A stretch of 47,228 bases of DNA from Caldilineaceae bacterium (lineage in GTDB: Bacteria > Chloroflexota > Anaerolineae > Caldilineales > Caldilineaceae): contig JAGNDO010000039.1 of the NCBI GenBank assembly GCA_018003515.1, forward strand, positions 1-47,228. Reading direction: 5' to 3'. A model generated the notes under the pieces. The model had not been told where the DNA came from, ran no database searches, and was given only the letters and a program-made list of their open reading frames with translations. Positions 30,489 to 44,400 of this stretch are shown one piece after another. Positions within the stretch are counted from its first letter, which is position 1. Every line of letters begins with the position of its first letter. The translations under genes were made by a program, and so were the position numbers.

Positions 30489-32309
30489 ATGGCCATGCGC
30501 ATGCGTATGATGGGTCGGCGGTTTGAGAACAACGACGACAAAGAAAAGCGCCCCAAGCTGAGCCGGGAAAGCATCGCCATCTACGGGCGGCTGCTGGCCT
30601 ATGTACGCCCCTATGTCAAGTGGATGGTGGTCTCGACCATCGCCCTGATTTTCAGCGTGGCTTTGGGGTTGGTGCTGCCTCTGGTGATCCGGAATCTGGT
30701 GGATGATGTATTGCTGGACATGGATCGGGCCATGCTCAACCGGCTGGGCGTGGGGCTGTTGGGGGTCTTTCTCTTTCAAGCCCTCTTCAGCTTTGTCAAC
30801 CGCTACTCCCTGGCCTATGTGGGGGAGCGGGTGGTGGCCAACATCCGCATCCATGTGTACAGCCACTTGCAGCGGCTCTCCCTGAAATTCTATGCCGACC
30901 ACCGCACGGGCGAAGTAGTCTCCCGGCTCACCAACGATGTCACCCAGCTTCAGTCCGCTGTAACCAACAACTTGGTCGAGCTGCTGCGCCAGGTCATCAC
31001 CCTGATCGGCGCATCGGCCTTCCTTTTCTACCTCAACTGGCGGCTGACCACGGTGATCTTGGTGGGCATCCCCCTGATCACCCTGACTATGGTCTTCCTG
31101 GGACGCATGATCCGGCGGGCGGCCAAGGAGGTGCAGGACGCCCTGGCCGAGGCCGCCAATGTGGCCGAGGAGACCACTGCGGGCATCCGCATTGTCAAGT
31201 CCTTCGCCCGGGAAGAGTACGAAATTGGCCGCTTCACCAAAGAGGTCAACCGCATTTTCGATGCTGCCATGTATCGGGCCAAGGTGGGGGCCATCCTGGG
31301 GCCGGTGATTGGCTTTATGGCCTTTGCGTCCATCACCTTCACCCTGTGGTATGGCAGCTTTGAAGTGCTTCAAGGGCGGCTGACCGCGGGCGGATTGGTA
31401 GCCTATTTGGTCTATACCTTGATGGTCGCTACGCCGGTCTCCAGCTTGGCCGGGCTGTATGCCCAGTTCATGTCTGCCCTTGGGGCAACGGAACGGCTGT
31501 TTGAGTTGTTGGACACCCAGCCGGACATCCAAGATCGGCCCGACGCCCTCCCCCTGCCCCCGGCCCAGGGCAACGTGCGCTTCGAGAATGTCAGCTTCAG
31601 CTATTTGGTGGAAGGCTCTTCCATCATCAAAGATATTTCGTTTGATGTGCAGCCCGGCCAGGTGATCGCCCTGGTCGGCCCCAGCGGCGCGGGCAAGACG
31701 ACTTTGGTCAACCTGATCCCCCGTTTTTACGATGTGGACGAGGGACGCATCACCATCGATGGCCAGGACATCCGGGCCGTCACCGGCCACAGCCTGCGCA
31801 CCCAGATCGGCGTGGTGCCCCAAGAGACCCTGCTCTTCTCCGACACGGTGGAATCCAACATCCGCTATGGCAAGCTAGACGCCACCCAGGCCGAGATCGA
31901 GGCCGCGGCCATCGCGGCCAACGCCCACGACTTCATTTTGGCCGACCTGCCCGAAGGCTACGAGACAAAGGTGGGGGAGCGGGGGGTCAAACTCAGCGGC
32001 GGCCAACGTCAGCGAGTGGCCATCGCCCGGGCCTTGCTCAAGGATCCCCGCATCCTGATCTTGGACGAGGCCACCTCTTCCCTGGACAGCGAGAGTGAAG
32101 CCCTGGTCCAAGAGGCCCTGGAGCGCTTGATGCAGGGGCGCACCAGCTTTGTCATCGCCCACCGCCTCAGCACCATCGTCAATGCCGACTGGATCCTGGT
32201 CATGGAGCAGGGCCGGGTGGTGGAACAAGGCTCCCACGCCCACTTGCTAGAGATCCCAGATGGTCTCTATCGCCGCCTCCACGCCATGCAATTTGCGACG
32301 GTACTGTAA
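30489..32309 (+). CDS. ABC exporter half-transporter (MsbA/MdlB-like)
   Basis: 606 residues with fused membrane and ATPase domains. Six membrane helices fall between about 40 and 320 (intracellular loop YADHRTGEVVSRLTNDVTQL). The nucleotide-binding domain from about 355 has Walker A GPSGAGKTT, Q-loop IGVVPQETLLFSD, signature KLSGGQRQRVAIARALL, Walker B ILILDEATSSLDSE and H-loop IAHRLST. It acts as a dimer exporting lipids, drugs or peptides; the substrate cannot be read from sequence. The Met-rich N-terminus MAMRMRMMGRRF has several possible starts. Confidence 0.93.
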   Translation: MAMRMRMMGRRFENNDDKEKRPKLSRESIAIYGRLLAYVRPYVKWMVVSTIALIFSVALGLVLPLVIRNLVDDVLLDMDRAMLNRLGVGLLGVFLFQALFSFVNRYSLAYVGERVVANIRIHVYSHLQRLSLKFYADHRTGEVVSRLTNDVTQLQSAVTNNLVELLRQVITLIGASAFLFYLNWRLTTVILVGIPLITLTMVFLGRMIRRAAKEVQDALAEAANVAEETTAGIRIVKSFAREEYEIGRFTKEVNRIFDAAMYRAKVGAILGPVIGFMAFASITFTLWYGSFEVLQGRLTAGGLVAYLVYTLMVATPVSSLAGLYAQFMSALGATERLFELLDTQPDIQDRPDALPLPPAQGNVRFENVSFSYLVEGSSIIKDISFDVQPGQVIALVGPSGAGKTTLVNLIPRFYDVDEGRITIDGQDIRAVTGHSLRTQIGVVPQETLLFSDTVESNIRYGKLDATQAEIEAAAIAANAHDFILADLPEGYETKVGERGVKLSGGQRQRVAIARALLKDPRILILDEATSSLDSESEALVQEALERLMQGRTSFVIAHRLSTIVNADWILVMEQGRVVEQGSHAHLLEIPDGLYRRLHAMQFATVL

Positions 32310-32321
32310 AAACAAATAGGC

Positions 32322-32551
32322 CACGGATTGTACGGATTAAACGGATTTTTACTGATCGTGTCGAGATCAACTTGATGGTGAAATGGAACTTGTCCGGCTG
32401 ATAGCCGGACCTACGAAAAAGCCGCAGGAATCGTAGGTCACGCTACCAGCGTGACGAGTTCCGAATCCTTCACTATCCTGTTGACCACGACAAATTTTCA
32501 CTGATCTTTTTGAAAAATCCGTTTTAATCCGTCAAATCCGTGCAATCCGTG
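32322..32551. repeat. Family G outer hairpin arms
   Basis: CCACGGATTGTACGGATTAA plus ACGGATTTTT (left, 32322-32350) is answered by AAAAATCCGTTTTAATCCGT plus CAAATCCGTGCAATCCGTG (right, ending 32551). The arms enclose about 160 bp including a REP-like triple hairpin. This fills the gap between the ABC exporter and the SpoU gene; no gene is seen there. Confidence 0.6.
32392..32455. repeat. REP-like module of three contiguous 7-bp hairpins
   Basis: GTCCGGC-tgata-GCCGGAC, then CCTACGA...TCGTAGG, then GTCACGC-tacca-GCGTGAC; adjacent stems share one base. Three perfect 7-bp stems in 64 bases are not expected by chance. The layout resembles REP/BIME mobile palindromes. Confidence 0.65.
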
Positions 32552-32575
32552 TTCTATTTTGAAAGGCTCAAAATC

Positions 32576-33337
32576 ATGGATCAGCCAGAAGAGACGATTT
32601 TAGAGGGCTTCATTTCTGTCGAGGCGGCGTTGAAGGCAAAAAGCCGACCGCTCCATCGCATCCTCGTACGCCGGGACAAGGTGGGCGGACGGCGACCGGA
32701 CCGGGCCTTGGCCTGGCTGACCCGCACGGCCACGTCCGCAGGCATCCCCGTGGAAATGACCGACGCCGACGCGCTGGACGAGATGACCCAGGGCAGCAGC
32801 CACGGGGGCGTGGTGGCCGTGGCCGGTCCTCGGCGCATGGTAGAGCTGGCGGATCTGGTGACGGATCGCCCCAACCCTTTCATCGTCATGCTCGACGGCA
32901 TCGAGGATCCCTTCAACTTTGGCTATTCCCTGCGGGCGCTCTACGCCGCCGGGGTGGATGGGCTGGTGGTGCGCCCCCGCAACTGGATGTCCGCGGCGGG
33001 GACCGTGGCCCGAGCCTCCGCGGGGGCGTCCGAATGGGTGCCCACCGCCGTGGCCGAGACCGCGGAGGATGCCGCCGCCTTCTTCCGCCAGCGCGGGCTG
33101 ACCGTGGCCTGCGCCGCCAAGGACGACCGAGCCGTCCCCCTCTTCACCGCCGACCTGAACGGCCCCCTCTTTTTGCTGGTGGGGGGCGAAAAACGGGGCA
33201 TCACCCGCTCCTTCATGGACCAGGCCGACCTCCTGCTAGAAATTCCCTACGGGCGAGAGTTCCGCCAATCCCTGGGCACCACCTCCGCGGCCAGTGTGCT
33301 GGGATTTGAGATTTTGCGACAGCGAACGCGAGAATAG
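32576..33337 (+). CDS. SpoU-family RNA 2'-O-methyltransferase (TrmH/RlmB-like)
   Basis: 253 residues. An N-terminal substrate-binding domain (EGFISVEAALKAKSRPLHRI) is followed by the SPOUT knot: motif 1 MLDGIEDPFNFGYSLRALYA, motif 2 LFLLVGGEKRGIT, motif 3 IPYGREFRQSLGTTSAASVL. The motif 1 N of the usual D-P-x-N is present as DPFNFG. It methylates rRNA or tRNA ribose with AdoMet; the exact target is not clear. The start with GAAAGG was chosen; 36 further upstream bases belong to the hairpin. Confidence 0.9.
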   Translation: MDQPEETILEGFISVEAALKAKSRPLHRILVRRDKVGGRRPDRALAWLTRTATSAGIPVEMTDADALDEMTQGSSHGGVVAVAGPRRMVELADLVTDRPNPFIVMLDGIEDPFNFGYSLRALYAAGVDGLVVRPRNWMSAAGTVARASAGASEWVPTAVAETAEDAAAFFRQRGLTVACAAKDDRAVPLFTADLNGPLFLLVGGEKRGITRSFMDQADLLLEIPYGREFRQSLGTTSAASVLGFEILRQRTRE

Positions 33338-33338
33338 C

Positions 33339-33410
33339 TTATCGAGTGTCGTGTATCGAGTATTGGATCGGGGTGACCCAGTTCAATACTCGATACACGA
33401 TACTCGATAA
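33339..33410. repeat. Family A hairpin between SpoU gene and argB
   Basis: TTATCGAGTGTCGTGTATCG plus AGTATTG is mirrored by CAATACTCGATACACGATAC plus TCGATAA; 27-bp arms with one G-T pair. It starts right after the SpoU stop and ends 18 bp before the argB ATG. Confidence 0.75.
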
Positions 33411-33428
33411 ATACCAAAGGACACACCT

Positions 33429-34232
33429 ATGACAGAGATCGATGACACACCCATGCCCGAACCCGAACATCCCCACATCATCGTACTCAAAGTAGGGGGC
33501 AATGAATTGGACGACGACGCCTTTCTCACCGGCCTGGTGAGGAGCGTGGAGGTGCTGCGGGCGGACGGATATTGGCCCGTGATCGTGCATGGGGGCGGCA
33601 AGGCCATCGCCGACTTGCAGCGCAAATTGGGGCTGGAGCCGACCTTTTTGGACGGCCTGCGCGTGACCGACGCGGCCAGCCTGGACGTGGCCGAGATGGT
33701 CCTCAGCGGGCTGATGAACAAACGCATTGTGCGCAAGCTGGTGGACGCCCATATCCGGGCCGCCGGCCTCTCCGGTGTGGATGACGGCACGATCTACGTG
33801 GAGAAGATGTGGCACCCCCTGGGCGACCTGGGCCGGGTGGGCGAGGTGACGGACGTGGACACCCATCTGCTGATGACCCTGCTGGCCGCCGGGATCGTGC
33901 CCGTGGTCAGCCCCATCAGCTTTGGCGCGGAGGACGGGCTGAGCTACAACGTCAACGCCGACCACGCGGCCGCGGCCATCGCCGCCAAGCTGGAGGCCAT
34001 CAAGCTCGTCTTCGTCAGCAACGTGCCGGGGGTATTGGTGGCGGGCCGGGTAGCCAGGGCTATCACCGCCGGACAGGCCGAAGCGTGGATCCGGGAGGGC
34101 ATCATCACCGACGGCATGATCCCCAAAGTGCGCAGCGCCGTGGACGCCCTGCACCGGGGCGTGGTCCAAGCCGTCATCACCAACCTGGCCGGTGTGCAGG
34201 AAGGTGGCGGGACGGGGATTGTGGATTGCTAA
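33429..34232 (+). CDS. argB: Acetylglutamate kinase
   Basis: 267 residues, amino-acid kinase fold: IIVLKVGGNELDDD, VIVHGGGKAIADLQRKLGL, TFLDGLRVTDAASLDVAEMV, LSGLMNKRIVRKLVDAHIRA, SYNVNADHAAAAIAAKLEAI, VFVSNVPGVL. These are the ArgB landmarks (N-acetyl-glutamate to its phosphate, arginine pathway step 2). The related LysZ differs at the HGGGKAI segment, so ArgB is preferred. No N-terminal arginine-sensing extension is present. First of argB-argD-GNAT-carA on one strand, each separated by a hairpin. Confidence 0.92.
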   Translation: MTEIDDTPMPEPEHPHIIVLKVGGNELDDDAFLTGLVRSVEVLRADGYWPVIVHGGGKAIADLQRKLGLEPTFLDGLRVTDAASLDVAEMVLSGLMNKRIVRKLVDAHIRAAGLSGVDDGTIYVEKMWHPLGDLGRVGEVTDVDTHLLMTLLAAGIVPVVSPISFGAEDGLSYNVNADHAAAAIAAKLEAIKLVFVSNVPGVLVAGRVARAITAGQAEAWIREGIITDGMIPKVRSAVDALHRGVVQAVITNLAGVQEGGGTGIVDC

Positions 34233-34241
34233 ACATTGAAC

Positions 34242-34307
34242 ATCGAGTATCGTGTATCGAGCAATGGATCGCCTCGACCACGAAATACTCGATACACGAT
34301 ACTCGAT
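34242..34307. repeat. Family A hairpin between argB and argD
   Basis: ATCGAGTATCGTGTATCGAG mirrored by CTCGATACACGATACTCGAT, perfect 20-bp arms around a 26-base loop. It ends 12 bp before the argD ATG. Confidence 0.75.
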
Positions 34308-34319
34308 AAAGGAAACCTC

Positions 34320-35525
34320 ATGAACAGCCAAGAAATCATCGATCTGGAACAGGAATTTGTGTTGGGCGTGTATGGCCGGGCGCCGTTTGTGTTGGAACGG
34401 GGCGAGGGCAGCACGGTCTATGACACGGAGGGCCGGGCCTATTTGGACTGTGTGGCCGGGATTGCGGTGAATGTGTTCGGCTACGGCGACGCCGGGGTGA
34501 CCCAGTCGATTGCCGAGGCCGCGTCCACGGGGTTGCTTCATGTGAGCAACCTTTATCATACGGCCCCCCATGCCCGGCTGGCCCAAATTTTGTGCGAGAA
34601 TAGCTTTGCCGACAAGGTGCATTTCAGCCTCACGGGCGCGGATGCAAACGAGGGGGCGTTCAAGTTCGCCCGCCGCTATGCCAGGGAGCACGGCCATGCG
34701 GACAAGTTCGAGATCTTGGCCTTCACCAACGCCTTCCACGGGCGGCTCTTTGGCAGTCTGGCCGCCACCCCTCGGCCCAAATATCAGGAAGCCTTCCTGC
34801 CCCTCATGCCCGGCGTGCGCTTTGCTGAGTTTAACAATTTGGCCAGCGTCCGCCAGCAGATGAACGACAAAGTCTGCGCCATCATCGTCGAGCCCATCCA
34901 GGGCGAAGGGGGCATTTTCCCGGCGGATGCGGGTTTTTTGAGAGGATTACGCCAGATCGCCGACGAGTTCGACGCTCTTTTAATCTACGACGAAGTGCAG
35001 TGTGGCTTGGGGCGGACCGGCCATCTCTGGGGCCATCAAAGCATCAGCGCCGACGCCGACAGCTTTGCCCCGGACATGCTGACCTTGGCCAAGCCCTTGG
35101 CCGCGGGGCTGCCCATGGGGGCTATCCTCATGCGCCAAAAGGTGGCGGACGCCATCCACAAAGGCGACCACGCCAGCACCTTTGCGGGCAATCCCTTCAC
35201 CGCCCATGTGGCCCATCATGTGGTGGGCAGGGTGGCGGACCCCGTCCTCCTGGCCAATGTGCGGGCCAAGGGCGACTATTTGATGGAGTTGTTGGAGGAG
35301 CTGAACAGCCCCCACATCCTCGCCGTGCGGGGCAAAGGGCTTCTGGTCGGCGTTGAGTTGGACATGGAGGCCGCCCCCCTCATCGCCGAGGCATACAAGC
35401 GGGGGCTGATCCTGGTCAACGCCGGCTCCAACGTCCTGCGCTTCGTCCCGCCGCTCATCATCACCCGATCCGAGATCGAGCAAGCCGTGACCATTGTCGG
35501 GGAAATTTTGCAAACTGCGCATTGA
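34320..35525 (+). CDS. argD: Acetylornithine aminotransferase
   Basis: 401 residues, class III PLP aminotransferase: YLDCVAGIAVNVFGYGDAGV, SLTGADANEGAFKFARRY, FTNAFHGRLFGSLAATPRPK, VEPIQGEGGIFPADAGFL, IYDEVQCGLGRTGHLWGHQS, PLP lysine in MLTLAKPLAAGLPMGAIL, TFAGNPFTAHVA. Matches ArgD/class III (step 4 of arginine synthesis, reversible with 2-oxoglutarate). An odd detail is LTGADANEGAFKFAR where many ArgD have N-S-G-A-E-A-N-E. The start with AAAGGAA was chosen over repeat-encoded upstream codons. Confidence 0.92.
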   Translation: MNSQEIIDLEQEFVLGVYGRAPFVLERGEGSTVYDTEGRAYLDCVAGIAVNVFGYGDAGVTQSIAEAASTGLLHVSNLYHTAPHARLAQILCENSFADKVHFSLTGADANEGAFKFARRYAREHGHADKFEILAFTNAFHGRLFGSLAATPRPKYQEAFLPLMPGVRFAEFNNLASVRQQMNDKVCAIIVEPIQGEGGIFPADAGFLRGLRQIADEFDALLIYDEVQCGLGRTGHLWGHQSISADADSFAPDMLTLAKPLAAGLPMGAILMRQKVADAIHKGDHASTFAGNPFTAHVAHHVVGRVADPVLLANVRAKGDYLMELLEELNSPHILAVRGKGLLVGVELDMEAAPLIAEAYKRGLILVNAGSNVLRFVPPLIITRSEIEQAVTIVGEILQTAH

Positions 35526-35528
35526 TTG

Positions 35529-35600
35529 ATCCACGAATCTTCACGAATCCACACGAATCTTTTCTTTTTGATTCGTGAAGATTTGTGAAGATTCGTGGAT
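35529..35600. repeat. Family H hairpin between argD and the GNAT gene
   Basis: TCCACGAATCTTCACGAATC plus CACACGAATC is mirrored by GATTCGTGAAGATTTGTGAA plus GATTCGTGGA; near-perfect 30-bp arms. The right arm ends about 20 bp before the next ATG. Confidence 0.7.
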
Positions 35601-35619
35601 CGTTTTGAAGGATCGATCC

Positions 35620-36252
35620 ATGCCCACCATACGCCCGGCCACAGCCGAAGATGTCCCCCACTTGGTCGCCATGATCAACCGCTTTGCCGCGGCCAACATC
35701 ATGCTGCCCCGCACGGAAGCCGCCGTCCTGCGCACCTTGGGGGACTGGCTGGTGATCACGGATGAGGCGAGCGACGCCCCCAATCCCCAATCCCTAATCC
35801 CCAATCCCCCCGCCATCCTAGCCTGCGGCGCGGTCGTCGCCCTCAGCGACCAACTGGCCGAGGTGCGATCCTTGGCCGTCCACGAGAGCCAGCAGGGGCA
35901 GGGGCTGGGCGGGGTGATGGTCAACGCCCTGTTGCAGATAGCCAAGGAGCGGGACTTCCGCCAGGTCTGCGCGTTGACTTTGCGGGAGAACTTCTTCGTG
36001 CGTCTGGGCTTCCGCATCGTGGACCGCTGGAGCATCAGCCCCAAGCTATGGCAGGAATGCATCTACTGCCCCAAGTTCCACCGCTGCGACGAGGTGGCCG
36101 TGCTCATGGACATTGCCATCCGCCCCGGCCAGTCCATCGACGCCGACACGGCCCGGCCCGCGGCCTGGAACAGTCTGCTCAAGTATCCCGCTTGGCAGCC
36201 GTTGAAGTTGGCGTATTATAAGAAGGAGGAGATTGGGAGATTGGGAGATTAG
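35620..36252 (+). CDS. GNAT-type N-acetylglutamate synthase (short form)
   Basis: 210 residues. GNAT core: [40 protein letters not shown] (acetyl-CoA loop) and [18 protein letters not shown]. The block [16 protein letters not shown], with Cys-x2-Cys...Cys, is typical of short ArgA/NAGS enzymes, and the neighbours argB, argD and carA fit. So it likely makes N-acetylglutamate. Two oddities: an inserted NPQSLIPNP stretch (35778-35810) encoded by a family C repeat, and a C-terminus EEIGRLGD taken from the hairpin that follows. GAAGGATC precedes the ATG. Confidence 0.82.
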   Translation: MPTIRPATAEDVPHLVAMINRFAAANIMLPRTEAAVLRTLGDWLVITDEASDAPNPQSLIPNPPAILACGAVVALSDQLAEVRSLAVHESQQGQGLGGVMVNALLQIAKERDFRQVCALTLRENFFVRLGFRIVDRWSISPKLWQECIYCPKFHRCDEVAVLMDIAIRPGQSIDADTARPAAWNSLLKYPAWQPLKLAYYKKEEIGRLGD

Positions 36253-36309
36253 GAGATTTTGTCTGGTGGCAAATCAATCTCCTAATCTCCCAATCACCCA
36301 ATCTCCTCC
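36225..36309. repeat. Family C hairpin overlapping the GNAT stop
   Basis: GGAGATTGGGAGATTGGGAG plus ATTAGGAGATT is mirrored by AATCTCCTAATCTCCCAATC plus ACCCAATCTCC. The left arm codes the last eight residues and stop of the preceding gene. 24 bp remain to the carA start. Confidence 0.75.
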
Positions 36310-36332
36310 CCAATCCACAAAGGAACCAACCC

Positions 36333-37487
36333 ATGTCCGCAATTCTCGCCCTGGCCGACGGCACCATTCTGCACGGGATGGCTTTTGGCGCGGCCACGAC
36401 CGTGGTCGGTGAAGTGGTATTTAATACGAGTTTGACCGGCTATCAAGAGGTGATCACCGACCCGTCGTACCGGGGGCAGATGGTGTGCATGACCTTGCCC
36501 CATGTGGGCAACACGGGCATCAACACGGAAGATGTGGAGAGCGACCAGCCCCAGATCACCGCCTTGGTCGTGCGGGAGGTCAGCCCCGTGGTCTCCAACT
36601 GGCGGGCGGCGGAGAGCTTGGGTGACTATTTGGCCCGGCACAACATCCCCGGCATCAGCGAGATCGACACCCGCTACCTCACCCGGCTGTTGCGGGAGAA
36701 GGGGGTGATGCATGCCGCCCTGTGCACGGACGGCAGCAAGACCCCGGACGAACTCCTGGCCCTGGCCCGCAGCTGGGCAGGGCTGGATGGCCGGGATCTG
36801 GTGGTGGAAGTCACCTGCACCGAACCCTACAACTGGATCGACGGCACCCGCACGGAGTGGACCCCCGTCCCCGCCGGCAAAGCCGCCCCACTCCCCAATC
36901 CCCAATCCCCACGCCCCACCCCCCTGGTCGTCGCCTACGATTTCGGCATCAAACACAACATCCTGCGCCGGTTGACCAGCCACGGCCTGCGGGTGACGGT
37001 GGTGCCGGCCAACACGTCGGCGGCGGATGTGCTGGCCATGCGGCCCGATGGTCTCTTTTTGAGCAACGGCCCCGGCGATCCGGCGGGGGTGCCCTACGCC
37101 GCCCAGGCGGTGAGCGAGCTGCTGGAGGCCCGCATCCCCACCTTCGGCATCTGCTTGGGCCACCAGATCATCGGCCTGGCCGCGGGGGCGGAGACATACA
37201 AGCTAAAGTTTGGTCATCATGGCAGCAACCAGCCGGTGAGCGATGTGGATGTGACCAACGTGCAGATCACCGCCCAGAACCACAACTACGCGGTGAAGGC
37301 CGAGACCTTGCCCGCCAATGTGGAAGTGACTCACCGCAACCTCAACGACGGCACGGTGGAGGGGATGCGCTTTACGGATCGCCCGGTCTTCTGTGTGCAA
37401 TATCACCCGGAAGCCAGCCCCGGCCCCCACGATGCCGACCTGCTCTTCGCCCGCTTTGCCCGCATGGTCATCGACCACGCCGCCTAG
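36333..37487 (+). CDS. carA: Carbamoyl-phosphate synthase small subunit
   Basis: 384 residues. N-terminal CPSase small-chain domain ([54 protein letters not shown]) and a class I glutaminase: [16 protein letters not shown] with the nucleophile Cys at about 271, and the His/Glu pair in [15 protein letters not shown]. It supplies ammonia to CarB (not in the window) for carbamoyl phosphate. The interdomain linker [12 protein letters not shown] is coded by a CCCCAATCCCCAATCCCC repeat (36891-36910). Start after CACAAAGGAACC. Confidence 0.95.
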   Translation: MSAILALADGTILHGMAFGAATTVVGEVVFNTSLTGYQEVITDPSYRGQMVCMTLPHVGNTGINTEDVESDQPQITALVVREVSPVVSNWRAAESLGDYLARHNIPGISEIDTRYLTRLLREKGVMHAALCTDGSKTPDELLALARSWAGLDGRDLVVEVTCTEPYNWIDGTRTEWTPVPAGKAAPLPNPQSPRPTPLVVAYDFGIKHNILRRLTSHGLRVTVVPANTSAADVLAMRPDGLFLSNGPGDPAGVPYAAQAVSELLEARIPTFGICLGHQIIGLAAGAETYKLKFGHHGSNQPVSDVDVTNVQITAQNHNYAVKAETLPANVEVTHRNLNDGTVEGMRFTDRPVFCVQYHPEASPGPHDADLLFARFARMVIDHAA

Positions 37488-37680
37488 CCCAAATGTACCA
37501 GTATCATTTTTACAAAACGTGCGTCATCAAGAACGGATGCCATCACCCCTCGGTATCCGTTCCCATCCTGGGGACCGAATCACCGCTGACTATTTTGTTG
37601 CTCCCATCTCCACCTCGGTCAACCTCCAAGGCATTGCCTTGAATGGATGGGAGCCGTATAGCCCAAGGATTGATGATGCA

Positions 37681-41367
<3,687 letters not shown>

Positions 41368-41428
41368 ACGATTGTCTGCGGTCCATGCACACTTTAGCGA
41401 TCCTGGTATCGAGAAATCTTAGACGCTC

Positions 41429-44400
41429 ATGACTTGGCAATATATGCCGTACACACCTTGGTTGGCCGGAACAGTCCTGATCTGTCTGAGCCTGGCCGTG
41501 TATATGTGGCAACGCAGGCAGGTTGCCTTTGCCATGCCGTCCATGTTATTGATGCTACTGGTGGCCTCATGGACTTTCGGCTACATTTTAGAACTGGGTG
41601 CCCCAACCCTGAGCGAAAAGACCTTCTGGGCTAAAACCCAATATGTGGGCATCTCCTTTGTCTCTCTCAACTGGCTGGCCATTGCTCTATATTATACGGA
41701 CCGCACCCGCTGGGTAAAGGGGTGGCGGCTGGCTCTCCTTGCGCTGATCCCAATTCTGACCGTGCTGATCGCCTTTACCAATGAGGCTCACCATCTGCTC
41801 TGGCGATCAATCGAACTGGGGACCATCCAGTTTCTCGGCGAGAGCTACAGCACCTTTGCGCCAGAGTATGGTCCCTGGTTTTGGGTCGTTGTTGCCTATT
41901 CGTATGTTTTGCTGTTGATCGGAAGCCTGATCTTTTTACGGGCAGTGATCCGATCCCAGGTGATGTACAAGGGCCAGGTCATGGTGCTGGTCGCCGGTGC
42001 CCTCTTCCCGTGGATCAGCAACATCTTCTATATCACCGGGAACAGCACCCTGCCCGGTCTGGACATGACCCCTGTCTCTTTCGCCCTTTCCGGGATTGCC
42101 CTGGCCGCGGGTCTCTTCCGCTATCGGCTGATGGAGGTTGTGCCCGTCGCCCACGACACCCTCTTTGCCAGCATGGACTATGGCGTCCTGGTCTTGGACA
42201 AACGCTATCATGTCCTGGACATGAATCCGGCAGCGGAAACGATTCTGGACCGCCGGGCTCAGTATGCCGTGGGACGGTATCTGGCCCAGGTCTTCCCGGA
42301 CTATGCCGAATTCGTGGCCTTTTGCACCTTGGGCAAACCGATCAACACAGAGATTTCCCTCGCCCAGGCCACCGGCGTACGCCTGCAATCGATCTATAAC
42401 CTGCGCATCTCCTCCCTGGGGGACAGCAAAAAAGATAGATCCCAAGGCTGGTTGGTGATCCTGTCGGACATCACCGAGAACAAACTGGCCGAAGAGAGTC
42501 TGCGCGAGAGCGAAGAGCGCTTCCGCACCCTCTTTGAACAGAGCCAGGCCACCCTGGCCGAGACCGCGGCGCTCTACGAAACCAGCCGCATTCTGATCGC
42601 GTCGGAAGATCTGCCCAGTGTGCTGCAAAGCCTGGTGGCCAGCACGGTCCACGCCCTGCCCGCGGACCGGGTCTCGGTGATCACCGTGGACATGGACGAG
42701 CGCGCTGTCCGTCATTTTATGGTGGGCGGCAGAGCGCCGGACGAGATAAAAACCATCGATTTTGAAGAGTTGTGGGAAGGGTTGGGCGGTTGGGTTCTGC
42801 GCGAGCGCCAACCGGCCGTCTCGCCCAAAAACAGCGCAGATCCACGGGAAAGCCCAAAGGTGCGCAACCGCCGCCACAACGACGAAGCTGGATCGATCAT
42901 TGTGGTCCCCATTCTCTATCAAGACACGGCTCTGGGGGTACTCACCGCCATCCGCGCCCCGGATGAAGCAGATTTCACCGATCGGGATGTGCATTTGGCC
43001 ATGGGGATTGCCAACTTGGCCGCCGCCGCCATCAAAGTAGCCACCCTCTACACGGAGGCCAAGGCCGCTTCCCGGCTCAAATCCGAATTTCTGGCCAACA
43101 TGAGCCACGAAATCCGCACCCCCATGAATGCCATCATCGGCATGACCGGTCTGCTGCTGGACGGAACCTTGCAAGAAGAAGAACGAGAATTTGTGGAGAT
43201 CATCCGCAACAGCAGCGATTCCCTGCTCACCATCATCAACGACATTTTGGACTTTTCCAAGATCGAGGCCGACCGGCTGGAACTTGAATATCAGCCCTTC
43301 ACCCTGCGCCAATGTCTGGAAGAGGCCCTGGATCTGATGGCGACCACGGCCAGCCAAAGGGGGCTGGAGTTGGCCTACATCCTCAGCCCCGATGTCTCCC
43401 GGGGCATCATCGGGGATGTGACCCGGCTGCGCCAGGTGTTGGTCAACCTGTTGAGCAACGCCATCAAATTCACCCAGAGCGGCGAGATCGTACTCTCGGT
43501 GCAGATGGCCTCCCCCGAGTTGGCGGCAACTTCGGCCTCACTGTTCGACCCAAACCCAGGCGAAGCGTGGGCGCAGATCCCCCCCCGCCAATTGATCCAC
43601 TTTTCTGTGCGGGACACGGGCATCGGCATTCCGCCGGATCGACTGAACCGGCTTTTCAAAGCCTTCAGCCAGGTGGATGCCTCCACCACCCGGCGCTACG
43701 GCGGCACAGGATTGGGGCTGGCCATCAGCGCCCGGTTGGTGGCCTTGATGGGCGGGGAGATCTGGGTAGAGAGCAAACCCGGCGTCGGCTCCACCTTCCA
43801 CTTCACCCTCCAGGCCGCAGAGACGCCCGTGCGCGAGCCGTCACACCTGGACATGGACCAGCCGCTGCTAAACTTCAAGCGGGTCTTGATTGTGGATGAC
43901 AACGCCACCAATCGGCGTATCCTCTCCCGGCAGATCGAATCGTGGGGGATGGTGCCCACGGCCACCCTGCCCCAGGGCGCGCTGGAAAGTCTGCGCCAAG
44001 GGCACATCTACGACTTGGCCATCCTGGACATGCAGATGCCCGACATGGATGGGCTGACCCTGGCCGAAGAGATCCGCAAGATCCAAAGCAATCAACCCTT
44101 CCCCATGATCATGCTCACCTCGGTCGGCCGTACGGAGAACGAACGGTTGCGCTTGGAGAACATCGAATTGGCCGCCTATCTCAACAAGCCGGTGAAACCT
44201 GCCCAACTCCACGCCCTTTTGGTCCAGGTGCTGCATGATCAGACCGAACCCCGCATCTTCTTGCCAGCGGAAAGTCACCCGGCAATCAGTCGATATGACC
44301 AGACACTGGCCAAGAGCCTGCCGGTCAGTATTCTCTTGGCCGAGGACAACGTGGTCAACCAGAAGGTTTCTCTGCGTATTTTAGAGCGGCTTGGCTATCG

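Noticed and set aside
29865..31823. Very long minus-strand frame (over 600 codons) opposite the zinc-ribbon and ABC exporter genes
   Set aside because: Composition is Gln/His/Gly/Asp-rich with no domain; the plus strand has Walker motifs and zinc ribbons with good starts.
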